Notes under the pieces: model-generated | Seen by the model: the letters and a program-made list of their open reading frames with translations, nothing else | What the model was told of the DNA's origin: nothing | Database searches by the model: none | In this document: positions 24,893 to 33,427 of the stretch, one piece after another | Layout of the letters: the number at the start of each line of letters is the position of its first letter | Numbering within the stretch: position 1 is the first letter of the stretch | Translations under genes and position numbers: made by a program | Origin: Lewinellaceae bacterium | Lineage (GTDB): Bacteria; Bacteroidota; Bacteroidia; Chitinophagales; Saprospiraceae | DNA: 64,000 bases | Direction: 5' to 3' | Assembly: GCA_020636375.1 (NCBI GenBank) | Contig: JACJXZ010000012.1 | Location: forward strand, 1 to 64,000

Positions 24893-25714
24893 CGCGTCCC
24901 GGCACTCGATGTTGTGCAGGTCGCGGATGATGGGTTCCTGGAGGCCCTCCAGGCTGCCCCGGCTGCGCAGGTGCCACTGGAGGAAGCCGATCCACAGGAC
25001 CAGCTCCGCAATGGCGGCGGCGCGGGGGTTGACCTCGATGCCCAGCAGGTTGGCGGGGGTGACGATGGCGTAGCCAGTTCCAGGCGCTGCTGCCCTGGCC
25101 AGCTCGCGCAGAGTATTGAAGACTTCCCTTCCAGCCGCTTGAGCAGTTCCAGGGTGACGTAGAGGAAGTTGCCGCTGCCGCAGGCGGGTCCAGCACTTTC
25201 AGGTTGGTAAGGCGCTGCGGGAAGCGCTCCACCTGGCCGATGGCGCCGCTGATGTCGCCCTCCTCCGCCAGCTGCAGGGCGGTACCTGCACGGCCTCCCA
25301 CTCGGCGCGCAGCGGCTCGATGATGGTGGGCTGCACCAGGCGCTCCACGTAGGCGCGGGGCGTGTAGTGGGCGCCCAGCTTGTGGCGCTCGTGCGGGTCG
25401 AGGGCGCGCTCCAGCAGGGTGCCGAAGATGTACTCCCACATCGCGCCAGTCGGAATCGGCGTACTCCAGCAGCAGTTGGATCTGGTCGGCATTGAGGTCG
25501 ACCACCTCTGTTTCCGCGAACATACCGCCGTTGAAACGCGGTAAATTCCTGCGCAGGACGACCGAAAAGCCGCCCTTGTTCATGCTGTCCCAGAGCGATT
25601 CCAGCATGGGGACGAAAGTGCCCGGAGCTTTCTGCATATCGCTCAGCAGTTGGGTGAAGCTCTTCTCCGGCAGCAGCCCCACGTCTTCGGCAAACATGGT
25701 AAAGAGGCAGCGCA

Positions 25715-26446
25715 TCAGGAAGTGTACCACCCGTTCCGGCGCGTGCTGCCCTTCCAGGGAGCAGGTCCAGCCGCGCCAGGCGGTCGGCGATCTTGCAGGT
25801 CACCCTGGTGCTGCGGCGGCTGGGGTCCAGGCGGAGCGGGTCCGTCCAGACAGTGCGCAGCAGTTCCCGGGTTTCCTCCTTCCGCAGGCCCTCCAGCCGG
25901 ATGCGGTAGGAGGCAGGGTCGGGGAAAGGCACATAATGCCCGTAGCGCGGCTCCAGTCGGTATACAGGGCGATGCTGTAGTACGTCCACCACCATCAGGA
26001 AGGCGTAGCCCGCCGCCGATCTCCTCGCGGGGCAGCAGGCGGGCGTACTTTTCCGCCTGCTTGCGGGCCTTTTCCATGGCCGTATCCCAGGCTTTGGTGC
26101 CGCGGATGCCGTGCCCGCGCCGGCGGCTGGCGCGCTGTGCTTCCGCTGCGGCGGAGAGGGGCGTACTTCCGCTGGCGGCGTCGGCGCCCTGCTTGGCTTC
26201 CAGCACGAAGTGGCCCCGCTTGTAGCAGTCGATGAAGTTCTTGCTGCTGCCGGCGATGGCGGGCACCGTTTTCTCGAAGACGTAGGCATTGGCGGCTTCT
26301 TCCGGCGTTTTGGGCAGGGGCGGCTCTACCTCCAGCACCTGGCAGAGATCGAGGAGGAAAGCCTGGGCGTTGGCGCGCTCTGCTGCTCCGGAGGCCGCCC
26401 ATTTGGCGATGAAGGCGCCGAGGGTGTCAGGGTTGGGATGGTTCAT
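25715..26446 (-). CDS. N-terminal piece of the broken MmeI-like enzyme
   Basis: Only the first 140 residues or so are meaningful: helical N-terminus, AYVFEKTVPAIAGSSKNFID and the nuclease-like CYKRGHFVLEAKQG, then a basic stretch and KAWDTAMEKARKQAEKYARL. After REEIGGG the correct sequence continues in another frame (AFLMVVDVLQHRPVYRLEPR), and the rest of this frame is out-of-frame Pro/Gly-rich sequence. If translated, the product would be a misfolded fragment. Confidence 0.45.
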   Translation of the reverse strand: MNHPNPDTLGAFIAKWAASGAAERANAQAFLLDLCQVLEVEPPLPKTPEEAANAYVFEKTVPAIAGSSKNFIDCYKRGHFVLEAKQGADAASGSTPLSAAAEAQRASRRRGHGIRGTKAWDTAMEKARKQAEKYARLLPREEIGGGLRLPDGGGRTTASPCIPTGAALRALCAFPRPCLLPHPAGGPAEGGNPGTAAHCLDGPAPPGPQPPQHQGDLQDRRPPGAAGPAPWKGSTRRNGWYTS

Positions 26447-26556
26447 TTGCTGTCCTGGAAGTTGGTTGAGAGCTTGTCGCCGATAAAGCTAAGGATTTTT
26501 ACGGGGATGGGGGAGGTTGGGTTCGGGAAAAAGGGAGAAAGCTCACATCACTTTTA

Positions 26557-26660
26557 AAGTTCAAGTTCAAGTCCAAGAGCCAAGTTCAAGTTCAATACTG
26601 GCACCGCCCTGCTTTTGGCCTTGATACTTGCGCTTGCGCTTGCACTTGCACTTGCGCTTA
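26557..26660. repeat. CAAGTT/CTTGCG hexamer inverted repeat
   Basis: Left arm 26557-26595 is AAGTTCAAGTTCAAGTCCAA and similar hexamers; right arm 26625-26660 is ACTTGCGCTTGCGCTTGC and on. About 30 bp separates them and no gene is enclosed, unlike the related pair at 1647-1970. Confidence 0.65.
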
Positions 26661-26966
26661 AATTGGAGTTTTCCGCCCAAATTTGTATTATTAATGGCAC
26701 GACGGTTCTCCCCGAAGTTATAGTTATTGTTGTGACGTAACTATTTAGGTGGGCTTAGTGCTTTTCGCCACGAAAGCACTAAGGACACGAAATCCCACAA
26801 AATTTAGTGCGGATTTTGTGTTTTGGTGTTTTTGTGGCGAGAAAACCAATGAGAGTAGCAGTCCAGCTAAATAGATACGTTGTGACTCCATAAAAACGCG
26901 GGGAAGTTTTTTTTCAAAAAACCATACATTTTGAACAGCCTACCCGGCAGGTTGAAGCGTCTCCGG
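26661..26966. other. Intergenic repeats between R-M remnant and Xre gene
   Basis: This holds a 73-bp palindromic repeat of the GCCACGAAAGCAC type (26767-26839) and the inverse copy (26929-26945) of the 17-bp repeat found at 1569-1585. No gene is seen. Confidence 0.5.
26767..26839. repeat. GCCACGAAAGCAC palindromic repeat, copy 1
   Basis: Begins GCCACGAAAGCACTAAGG and ends GTGTTTTTGTGGC, forming an imperfect hairpin. Related copies are at 28154-28210 and 28649-28721. Such repeats are common between genes in Bacteroidota. Confidence 0.65.
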
Positions 26967-27350
26967 TCACCCATCCCCCTTCCCAATCAACCCCTCCAGC
27001 CTCAATTTCCGATACGCCTCCGGGTAGTTCGCCTTCAGTTCTTCAGCCACCTCTTCCAGTTTCTGTACGAGCAGGCGGTTGAGGAGTTCCTGGTTGGGTT
27101 TGTCAGTATGCTCTTTCGGGAGGGGTTGCTGAGCAGCGTACCCTTCCCGGGCCAGGTCCCGGTTGACCAGCTCGTCGAGGGTGACGCCGAATAGGTTGCA
27201 AAGTTTTACGGTTATATCCAAAGGCGGCAGGCTTCGGCCCTTTTCATAATCACTTACTGTGGCAATGGTTTTTCCAATCTTCTCCGCGACATCCTTCTGT
27301 GTGAAGCCCTGGTTCTTGCGTAACAAATTGATATTCTCACTTATATACAT
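26967..27350 (-). CDS. Xre-family HTH regulator
   Basis: 127 residues. Residues 5-60 form a Cro/CI-type helix-turn-helix (NINLLRKNQGFTQKDVAEKI, then KTIATVSDYEKGRSLPPLD), with the usual LCNLFGVTLDELVN ending. Residues 75-120 are a helical, charged tail that may mediate dimerisation (NRLLVQKLEEVAEELKANYP). It stands alone, divergent from the unknown secreted protein at 27537, and probably represses its own promoter in the 27351-27536 gap. The neighbouring restriction-modification remnant makes a C-protein-like past role thinkable but unproven. Confidence 0.8.
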   Translation of the reverse strand: MYISENINLLRKNQGFTQKDVAEKIGKTIATVSDYEKGRSLPPLDITVKLCNLFGVTLDELVNRDLAREGYAAQQPLPKEHTDKPNQELLNRLLVQKLEEVAEELKANYPEAYRKLRLEGLIGKGDG

Positions 27351-27422
27351 TGCTATAAGATAAAATAGTGGTTAAATCCAAAATAATAGTGTCTAAATTT
27401 TAATTTTAGGATTTAATCACCT

Positions 27423-27430
27423 TATATTTG
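27423..27430 (+). promoter_or_regulatory. Candidate Bacteroidota -7 promoter element
   Basis: TATATTTG matches the TAnnTTTG consensus used by the Bacteroidota primary sigma factor. It lies about 107 bp upstream of the gene at 27537 within an AT-rich gap. A clear -33 TTTG is not obvious, so this is a weak call. Confidence 0.3.
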
Positions 27431-27536
27431 TACCGTACGTTTACAAAAACTTATTCTGCAAAGTAAAGAACTTAGCCCTACAATCCGCATTTGCAGGGCC
27501 TGAAAATCATTTGCCTTCACCAAAAACCGCATTCCT

Positions 27537-28148
27537 ATGATCAGAAGCACCCCTACTTCCGGCAATACAGCAGTTGCCGGAGGCCTCCTCCTCCTGGCGC
27601 TCCTGGCCGGCACGCTGCTCTACTTCTCCGGGCCGCCCGTTGGGCAGGCCCCGCCTCCCACCGTCCAGGCCTCGAATCCCGTCATCGACTACGAAGTCGC
27701 GGCTTCCGACCTCACCGTCGACTGGGAGTCCGGCGGCGGCGATTTCGACCCGCGCGACAAATGCCCGCCGGACTTTTTTCAGGACGGTTTTATACTCCTC
27801 TGCAAAAAGCTGGACAGTGGCGTTTACGCCAAATTCCTGTACCACAACGGCAAAAAATTGCTTTACCGCATCGACAAGGAGGTCATCAACGGGAAGGCCC
27901 GCATCGGCCTGCACTGGGTGAAGAGCACCAGGTTCAGCTCTCGTTACCGCATTGCCGACCCGGCCTACAAAGGTGGGAGGGGGGTAAAAGTGCCCAACGC
28001 CAAGGGAGGAAGCGGTACCCAAACGTTCCACTACGGCCAGGCAGTATCCAAACGAAGGACGCAGGCGCACCGCGAGCTGTTCCGGGAAACGCACATCCCG
28101 CCCGGGCAGTGCCCGGAATGGTGGGATATTTTTAACTTTATGCCTTGA
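27537..28148 (+). CDS. Unknown membrane-anchored or secreted protein
   Basis: 203 residues with one hydrophobic N-terminal helix (VAGGLLLLALLAGTLLYFSG, about 13-33) and a Pro-rich linker. The rest is predicted outside the cytoplasm. Two cysteines (KCPPDFF and LLCKKL) could form a disulfide. The middle part (GVYAKFLYHNGKKLLYRID) looks like beta strands; the C-terminus is basic with THIPPGQCPEWWDIFNFMP. I recognise no family. The following small gene (28231) is on the same strand but separated by a palindromic repeat. Length and codon use look like a real gene. Confidence 0.55.
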   Translation: MIRSTPTSGNTAVAGGLLLLALLAGTLLYFSGPPVGQAPPPTVQASNPVIDYEVAASDLTVDWESGGGDFDPRDKCPPDFFQDGFILLCKKLDSGVYAKFLYHNGKKLLYRIDKEVINGKARIGLHWVKSTRFSSRYRIADPAYKGGRGVKVPNAKGGSGTQTFHYGQAVSKRRTQAHRELFRETHIPPGQCPEWWDIFNFMP

Positions 28149-28153
28149 GAAAT

Positions 28154-28210
28154 AGCCACGAAGGCACAAAGACGGCACTAAGTCTTTGTGAGCCTTGGTG
28201 CCTTAGTGGC
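28154..28210. repeat. GCCACGAAGGCAC palindromic repeat, copy 2
   Basis: Begins GCCACGAAGGCACAAAG and ends CTTGGTGCCTTAGTGGC; near-complete hairpin directly after the stop codon of the upstream gene. Confidence 0.65.
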
Positions 28211-28230
28211 AAAAAAGACCTCGCAAGATC

Positions 28231-28563
28231 ATGAAATACGCTTTCCAAAAAATGCGCCTCGAAGCCGACAGCTTCCACGCGCTCATCACCAACTGGGTGG
28301 AAACGCAGCTCGTCGTCACCGAAAACAGCGCCCGCATCATCGGCTACGGCTACGCCTACGAGATCGCCGGCGCTTTCTCCGACCTGGTACTCGACTGGGA
28401 GGCCGCTATCCTCCTCCCCCGGCAGGAGCTCGGCCTGGAAGCCGGGGAATATGATCTGTCCATGCTGGAGGAGGGCCTCTACGCCTTCAAGGATCAGCAT
28501 CGCTTCCCGCTGGCGGACCGGCCGGTGGTGGTGGAGGTGGTTTCGGTGGGGGAGGAGGACTAA
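28231..28563 (+). CDS. Small hypothetical protein
   Basis: 110 residues, no signal peptide or membrane helix. It is rich in beta-like segments (TQLVVTENSARIIGYGYAYE, RPVVVEVVSV) and acidic near the C-terminus (GLEAGEYDLSMLEEGLYAF). The ATG at 28231 follows an A-rich region. No family recognised. Its closeness to the secreted protein at 27537 suggests but does not prove a shared role. Confidence 0.5.
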   Translation: MKYAFQKMRLEADSFHALITNWVETQLVVTENSARIIGYGYAYEIAGAFSDLVLDWEAAILLPRQELGLEAGEYDLSMLEEGLYAFKDQHRFPLADRPVVVEVVSVGEED

Positions 28564-28601
28564 TGGAGGCGCGACGGACGCGGGCAAAGGCGGCCCGGGC
28601 G

Positions 28602-28751
28602 GGACTCATCAGCAATTCCCGGTTTGGCGAAATGATGCCTTGAAATTTGCCACGAAAGCACAAAAACACTAAATCCGCACTAAATTTTTCGTGGGATTTT
28701 GTGCCTTGGTGTTTTAGTGGCATCCCAAAGCGGGAATTGCTGGGGACTCAT
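28602..28751. mobile_element. Nested palindromic element with 8-bp direct repeats
   Basis: GGACTCAT occurs at 28602-28609 and 28744-28751. Between them CAGCAATTCCCG appears as an inverted pair at the two ends (28610-28621 and its complement near 28731-28742), and inside these sits copy 3 of the GCCACGAAAGCAC palindrome (28649-28721). The arrangement resembles a small non-autonomous element with an 8-bp target duplication. Confidence 0.5.
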
Positions 28752-28799
28752 TTCATAGGACCGTAACTCACTGATAACCTTAGGACTTTCTTAAACTTG

Positions 28800-30476
28800 T
28801 TACATCCGCACAAAACTACCCACCGCCACCGCCTCGCCATTTGACAGCAAGGCCCGGTAAAGGCCCTTCGGCAAATCGCTGGTATCCAATTCCAACACCA
28901 CTATCGGGCCGTACTTTTCAAAATCAGCCGTATGCACCACCTGCCCCAGCGCATTCACAATGCGGAGGTTCAGCTCGCCGGCCCAGTCGTTTTCCAGGGA
29001 AATGCGGGTCATGTCAGCAGCCGGATTGGGAAAAATGGTAACCATAGACGGGGCAGCTATCACCTCCCGCGCATCCGTAATAGTCAGGCAATCGGTGGGA
29101 TCGGCATCGTAGGGGCTTTCGTAGGCGCCGATATCTATACAGCTGCCCTGAAGGCGGGCATTGCCGGCCAGGTCGTAGGCGGTTGGGGCATCGGGCAGCA
29201 CGCCGGCGTCCACGCCCGGGCTTTCTTCCGATAGTTGATAGGTACCCGGCTCGAACATCGGGTCGGCACCGGACTGGTCGGTATTGTTGAGCAGGGTGCC
29301 CATGCTGTTGTCGCCGATGAGGTTGCCGCCGAGGGAAATCACATTGCCGGAGGAGGCCAGGAAATCAACCAGGCTGGGGTTGTGCAGAATGTTGTTCTGC
29401 ATTTTCAGGGCGCTCCCTGCGAAGATGATGCCCCCGTTGCTGTTATCGGCGATGGTGTTGTTGGCCAGGGTGAGGCCGATTCCTCCGTTCACGCCAATGC
29501 CGCCGCCCCAGCCACCGCCACTGTTGCCGTTCAGCAGGCAGTTTTCGATCCTTACCGTGTCGGTGGTGACGAAGTTGGTTTTGTACAGGTTGATGGCTCC
29601 GGCGCCGTCGTCGCTGCTGTTATTTTCAAAAATGCAAGCCTGTAGGCCGACCTTGGCGAGGCCGTTTCCAAAGTTGTTGAGGGAGAAGCCACCAGCCCCT
29701 TCCTCTGCATTACCAGTGGCATCGTTGGTATTGCCGGAGAAGCGGGAACCCTCCACAGAGAGGCTGCCGTCGGCCTGGTGTTCCAAATAGAAATTGAGGC
29801 CCGCCCCTTCGTTGGGAGCGGTGTTGTTCAGGAAATCGGTGTTCTTAATAGTAGTTTGGCCATCTCCTAATTGGAAGTGGACCACCTCCAGGCCGCCGCC
29901 GTCGATGTCGGCGCTGTTGCCGTCGAACAGGCAGTCTTCGAAACTCAGGCTGGAATCAGAAACCTGGCTTTCCATCCGGAAACCACCACCGAACACATCG
30001 GCATGGTTGTTCAGGAAATTGGAATTGGTTACCTGAAAGTGATTGCCCATACCGCTGTTGTTCTGAAATTGAATGCCTCCTCCGACATTGGCGGTAGTAT
30101 TATTCTCAAAATCACAGTCAGCAATGTCGGCCATAAAATTATTTGCCCCGATGTTTCTCAGGTTCAAAGCTCCTCCCCCTTCTTCGCTGTCATTTTCTGA
30201 AAACAGGCAGTTGCTGAGGCCAAAGTAGTTGTCCGTACCATGGCCATTGTAGATGATGATGGCCCCGCCCCAGTTTTCTGCGGTATTGCCCTGCCAGGTG
30301 CAATCAACCACCATGATGGTGTCGTTCCGGGGGCTTTCGCCATTGTCGTCATCAAAAAAATAGATGTAAAAGCCTGCTCCATCGGGAGTCCCGCCGGGGT
30401 TTAATACACGGGATTGGTTACCCACAAAATCACAGTCGGTGAGGTTGAATTTTTTGTTCTCGCCACCGGTCGAGAG
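28800..30476 (-). pseudogene. 5'-truncated beta-helix protein with T9SS sorting domain
   Basis: About 558 residues, open from 30476 to 28800. The first usable start is a GTG at 30425, and no signal peptide is present, although the protein ends in a T9SS type-A sorting domain (TIFPNPAADMTRISLENDW, LPKGLYRALLSNGEAV). The body is a right-handed parallel beta-helix with many repeats of the kind CDFENNTTANVGGGIQF, CLFDGNSADIDGGGLEV, NFLNNHADVFGGGF, ending in a choice-of-anchor-Q-like element (GSCIDIGAYES). Because export needs a signal peptide, the 5' part of the gene has been lost; the break lies near a palindromic repeat (30621-30744). Confidence 0.7.
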
Positions 30477-30775
30477 TTATACAGGAAGCGGAGTGGAGTA
30501 TTTCCATCCGGTAAGGCAAAGTTGGGGACTCCGTGCCGAAACCATTTGGACGAGCATTCCAAAGTCTTGGACGAGCGTTCCAGGGCGCTGGAAAATATCA
30601 GGACTTATCTTGCATGTGTAGGGTATCCGTCTAACGTTGGACAAAAGTTGCCGGGGCCGTGTACGTTGTACGGGGCCAACGGTTGTCCTGGGTGGTGTAC
30701 GTTGTACGGAATCCATCCGGCTGTCCAACGTTAGACGGGTAGCCTCATGTGTAAATTTAAGGCATTGAAAAGCAA
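30477..30775. other. Intergenic region with hairpin element
   Basis: Contains two nearly repeated segments TTGGACGAGCATTCC / TTGGACGAGCGTTCC (30547-30580) and the palindromic element 30621-30744. No gene is seen. Confidence 0.5.
30621..30744. repeat. GGCTACCCGTCTAA inverted-repeat element, copy 1
   Basis: Left arm 30621-30643 and right arm 30722-30744 pair at 21 of 23 positions (arm consensus GGCTACCCGTCTAACGTTGG). The 78-bp interior carries GTGTACGTTGTACGG twice in direct orientation (30659-30673, 30695-30709). Other copies are at 48466 (one arm) and 51396-51497. Confidence 0.7.
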
Positions 30776-31717
30776 TCACTTGCGGAGGGAGCTGGGCGGA
30801 GCGCCAAATTCCTTGTTGAAGGCCCGGGAGAAGTAAGCAGGGTCGGTAAATCCTACTTCGTAAGCGATTTCGGAGACGTTCAGTTCGGTAGTTTGGAGTA
30901 GTTCCCTGGCCTTATTAAGCTGCACTTTCTGGATGAAACGGGCCGGGCTTTCCCCGGTGAGGGCCTTGGCTTTGCGGTAAAGCTGCGTCCTGCTCATGGA
31001 AAGCATTTTACACAGGCCGTCGATGCCGAAGTCGGCCTGGCCCATATTCTTTTCGATGGCCTGCTGGAATTTTTGCATGAAAAGGTCATCGAGGGTAGGT
31101 TCGGTGGTGGACGGTGGGCTGTCGGCCGTTGACGTTGTGCCGGCCTGAGCATACTTCTTTTGCAACTGTTTCCTCAGCTCGAGTAGTTTCTCCAAACGCA
31201 CGAACAGTTCCTCCCGGTTGAAGGGCTTCATCAGGTAAGCGTCGGCCCCGGTTTTCAGGCCCTGGATTTTAGCCTCCTCTTCGGCTTTGGCGGTGAGCAG
31301 GATGATAGGGATGTGGCTGGTTCGTTCGTCGAGCTTAAGCGCCCGGCAGACTTCGAAACCGTCCTTACGGGGCATCATCACGTCGGAAATGATGATGTCG
31401 GGGATGAGCTCCAGCGCCTTCTCGATGCCGGCCTGTCCGTCCTCTGCCGTCACGACCTGGTAGTCTTTTTCCAAAATGGAAATGAGATAGGCGGCGACGT
31501 CCCGGTTGTCTTCGATGAGGAGGAGCCTGTCAAGCTCGTCAGGCTCCGGTTCGGCGGTGTTCAGCGTATCTTTTTCATGCACAGCATTTTGCCCGGAGGT
31601 TTCCATATGGACATTGCGCTCGGCGGCCGGACTGCCCGGTTGCCGAACTGCCGCATTCTTCCTCACCGGAAGTAGCACCGTGAATACCGTCCCGACTGCT
31701 TCCTGGCTTTTCACCAC
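30776..31717 (-). CDS. Receiver plus AraC-type HTH portion of the broken HTCC
   Basis: 313 residues counted from an internal ATG. The first 25 residues are the tail of the lost ATPase domain. Residues 65-185 are an intact receiver (LLLIEDNRDVAAYL, phospho-acceptor in IIISDVMMPRKDG, IILLTAKAEEE, YLMKPFNREEL). Residues 215-310 are an AraC-type DNA-binding domain (IDGLCKMLSMSRTQLYRKAK, VSEIAYEVGFTDPAYFSRAF). If expressed from an internal start it would be a free response regulator with AraC output, which could still bind its targets. Confidence 0.65.
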   Translation of the reverse strand: MVKSQEAVGTVFTVLLPVRKNAAVRQPGSPAAERNVHMETSGQNAVHEKDTLNTAEPEPDELDRLLLIEDNRDVAAYLISILEKDYQVVTAEDGQAGIEKALELIPDIIISDVMMPRKDGFEVCRALKLDERTSHIPIILLTAKAEEEAKIQGLKTGADAYLMKPFNREELFVRLEKLLELRKQLQKKYAQAGTTSTADSPPSTTEPTLDDLFMQKFQQAIEKNMGQADFGIDGLCKMLSMSRTQLYRKAKALTGESPARFIQKVQLNKARELLQTTELNVSEIAYEVGFTDPAYFSRAFNKEFGAPPSSLRK

Positions 31718-32556
31718 GGTGGCAGAATGGTGATTTTAAGGCTGGCGCCTTCCTCGTTCCAGGTGCCGTCGTGGTTGGTGCCCTTCACCCGGAAGGTGTA
31801 CTCGCCGGGGTCGATATTGGTGAAGGTGGCGCTGCGCTGGGTGCCGATGTACTGCCACTCGTCGCTGAAACCTTCGAGCCGGTAAGCGTACTGGTTCTTA
31901 CTGGGTTCGGTGAAGTCAAGGGCCGCAAACTCAAAGGAAAAAATATTGTCTTTCCAGCTCAGGGCCAGTTCCTCGGCCTGGGAAATAGCATGTTTCAGCG
32001 GCGAGTCCGGTGACTTGAAATCGACGGGCTTGTTGGCCAGTTTGAAGCCGGTGATGACGATGGGCGGCACAAAATCGTTGTTCTTTACCGCCGAAGGCAA
32101 AAAGGCATTGAAGCCACCGATGCCGCCAAAAAACAACCGCCCGTCTGCACTTTTGAAATAGGCTCCCGAGTTGAATTCGTTGTCCTGAAGTCCGCTTTCC
32201 ACACCGTAATTTTTGAAAACGCCCGTGCTCGGATTGAACCTGGAAAGCCCCTGGTTGGTGCTCAGCCAGAGGTTGCCCTCGGCATCGTCGAGGATGCTGT
32301 AAACCACGTTGTCGGGCAGGCCGTCTTTCTTTTTGAAATGGTTGAAACGCCCGGTTTGGAGGTCGAAGCGGTTCAGGCCTCCGCCGCCCGTACCCACCCA
32401 AAGTATCCGTTCCGGTTCGCTGGGGCCGGCCTGTATGCACTTGACGAGCGGGTGGCTCAGGCTGTGCGGATTTTGGGGGTTGTTGCCGAAAAAAGTAAAC
32501 GTTTTCGTGGTGGCGTCGAATTGGATCAACCCCCGTTTGGTGCCCAGCCAAAACAC
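31711..32556 (-). pseudogene. Sensor/Y_Y_Y portion of the broken HTCC
   Basis: 281 residues in the frame after the frameshift near 32650, ending with a TGA one codon after ITILPPW. It contains propeller repeats (ERILWVGTGGGGLNRFDLQT, GRLFFGGIGGFNAFLPSAVK) and the Y_Y_Y domain. Part of the pseudogene 30776-33214. Confidence 0.7.
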
Positions 32557-33248
32557 GCCGCTCGGTTGTTGGAAAATGCAGGGGAAGTTGTCGCCCCTTT
32601 CTTTTTTCCCACCCGAAACATTCAGGTAATTGTGGCCGTCGAATTGCCCGGAAAACGGTGTATTTGATTTTGTCTACATCCATGGGCCCGGGCGGCATCT
32701 CCATTTTCACCACGCCACCCCACACGGTGCCTACCCAAATGTTGCCCTCCTGGTCTTCCAGCAGTGAATTGATTTCCTGTCCACTCAGCCCGGTATGGCC
32801 TTCTACTATGGCGGCGGTACTTCGCTGGGGATTGGTTTTTGGGAAAAACCGCCGGAAGGTTTCGGCCTTCCGGTCCAGCAGGTTCAGGCCATTGGCCGTG
32901 CCTATCCAGAGCCGCCCGTGGCGGTCTTCCAGGATGGTTTTGATGTTGTTGTTCGAAATGGAAGTGGAATCGAAAGGGTCGTGCTGAAACACCTGGAAAC
33001 GGTATCCGTCAAAACGGTTCAGCCCGTCTTTTGTGCCTGCCCAGAGGAAACCCTGACGGTCTTGAAAAAGTGCGGAGATGAGGTTTTGCGAAAGCCCCAG
33101 CTCGTTCGGGATGCGCTCGAATTCGATCTCCTGGGAATAGCAAACGGAGCCGTTCAGGCACCACAAAAAGGCCAGCAAGAGGAAGGTGGGGTATAGTCGT
33201 TGGTATTTTTTCATGTTTTTGCTGGTCCAGAGAATTTCCGATAAGATA

Positions 33249-33427
33249 AGTGATGAAACGCAAACAACCTGCACCATTATACTTGTTATTTTGCCCGCTA
33301 ATTTCGTTAATCCCGCTTTTTAAGAAAAAGCGGGACGCCTTAGCTCCGGCTATGCCTGCGTTTTTCGCCTCATTAGCGACCAAAATAACTGCGTCTAATT
33401 GGCGCATCTTATTTACGTTTCATCACT
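33249..33427. repeat. 179-bp imperfect palindrome
   Basis: AGTGATGAAACG at 33249-33260 is the reverse complement of 33416-33427. Inside, GTTATTTTG (33285-33293) pairs with CAAAATAAC (33381-33389) and a small CCCGCTTTTT/AAAAAGCGGG hairpin sits near 33314-33336. It lies upstream of the HTCC remnant and is possibly another non-autonomous element. Confidence 0.5.

Larger units (their letters stand above)
22979..26446 (-). pseudogene. MmeI-like type IIG/IIL restriction-methylase, multiply frameshifted
   Basis: Read across frames this is one protein of about 1150 residues. The N-terminus (MNHPNPDTLGAFIAKWAASG) leads into an endonuclease-like region with FIDCYKRGHFVLEAKQG (D and ExK residues). A helical connector follows (FLMRCLFTMFAEDVGLLPEK), then the methyltransferase with SAM motif ACGSGNFLYVTLELL, a conserved GIEVNPRAAAIAELVLWIGF and catalytic motif NPPF in DFIVGNPPFIG, and a target-recognition/C-terminal region. 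About six frame changes are needed between 26020 and 25110; everything below 25110 is one frame. No intact enzyme can be made from this sequence. The C-terminal part contains an in-frame GATCATCC palindrome (23189-23220). Decay and sequencing error are both possible. Confidence 0.8.
30776..33214 (-). pseudogene. Hybrid two-component (HTCC) gene lacking its kinase core
   Basis: Read across frames: signal peptide (start chosen at 33214, MKKYQRLYPTFLLLAFLWCL), periplasmic two-bladed-repeat sensor of the HTCC type (ALFQDRQGFLWAGTKDGLNR, LWIGTANGLNLLD, NLWLSTNQGLSRFNPS), then a Y_Y_Y domain (YRLEGFSDEWQYIGTQRSAT, ending LKITILPPW). A frameshift lies near 32650. Directly at 31717 the Y_Y_Y end is joined out of frame to KSQEAVGTVFTVLLPVRKN, which is the extreme C-terminus of an ATPase domain. 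The membrane helix, HisKA and nearly all of HATPase_c (some 300 residues) are missing. Receiver and AraC domains follow. It cannot signal as an HTCC. Confidence 0.8.
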
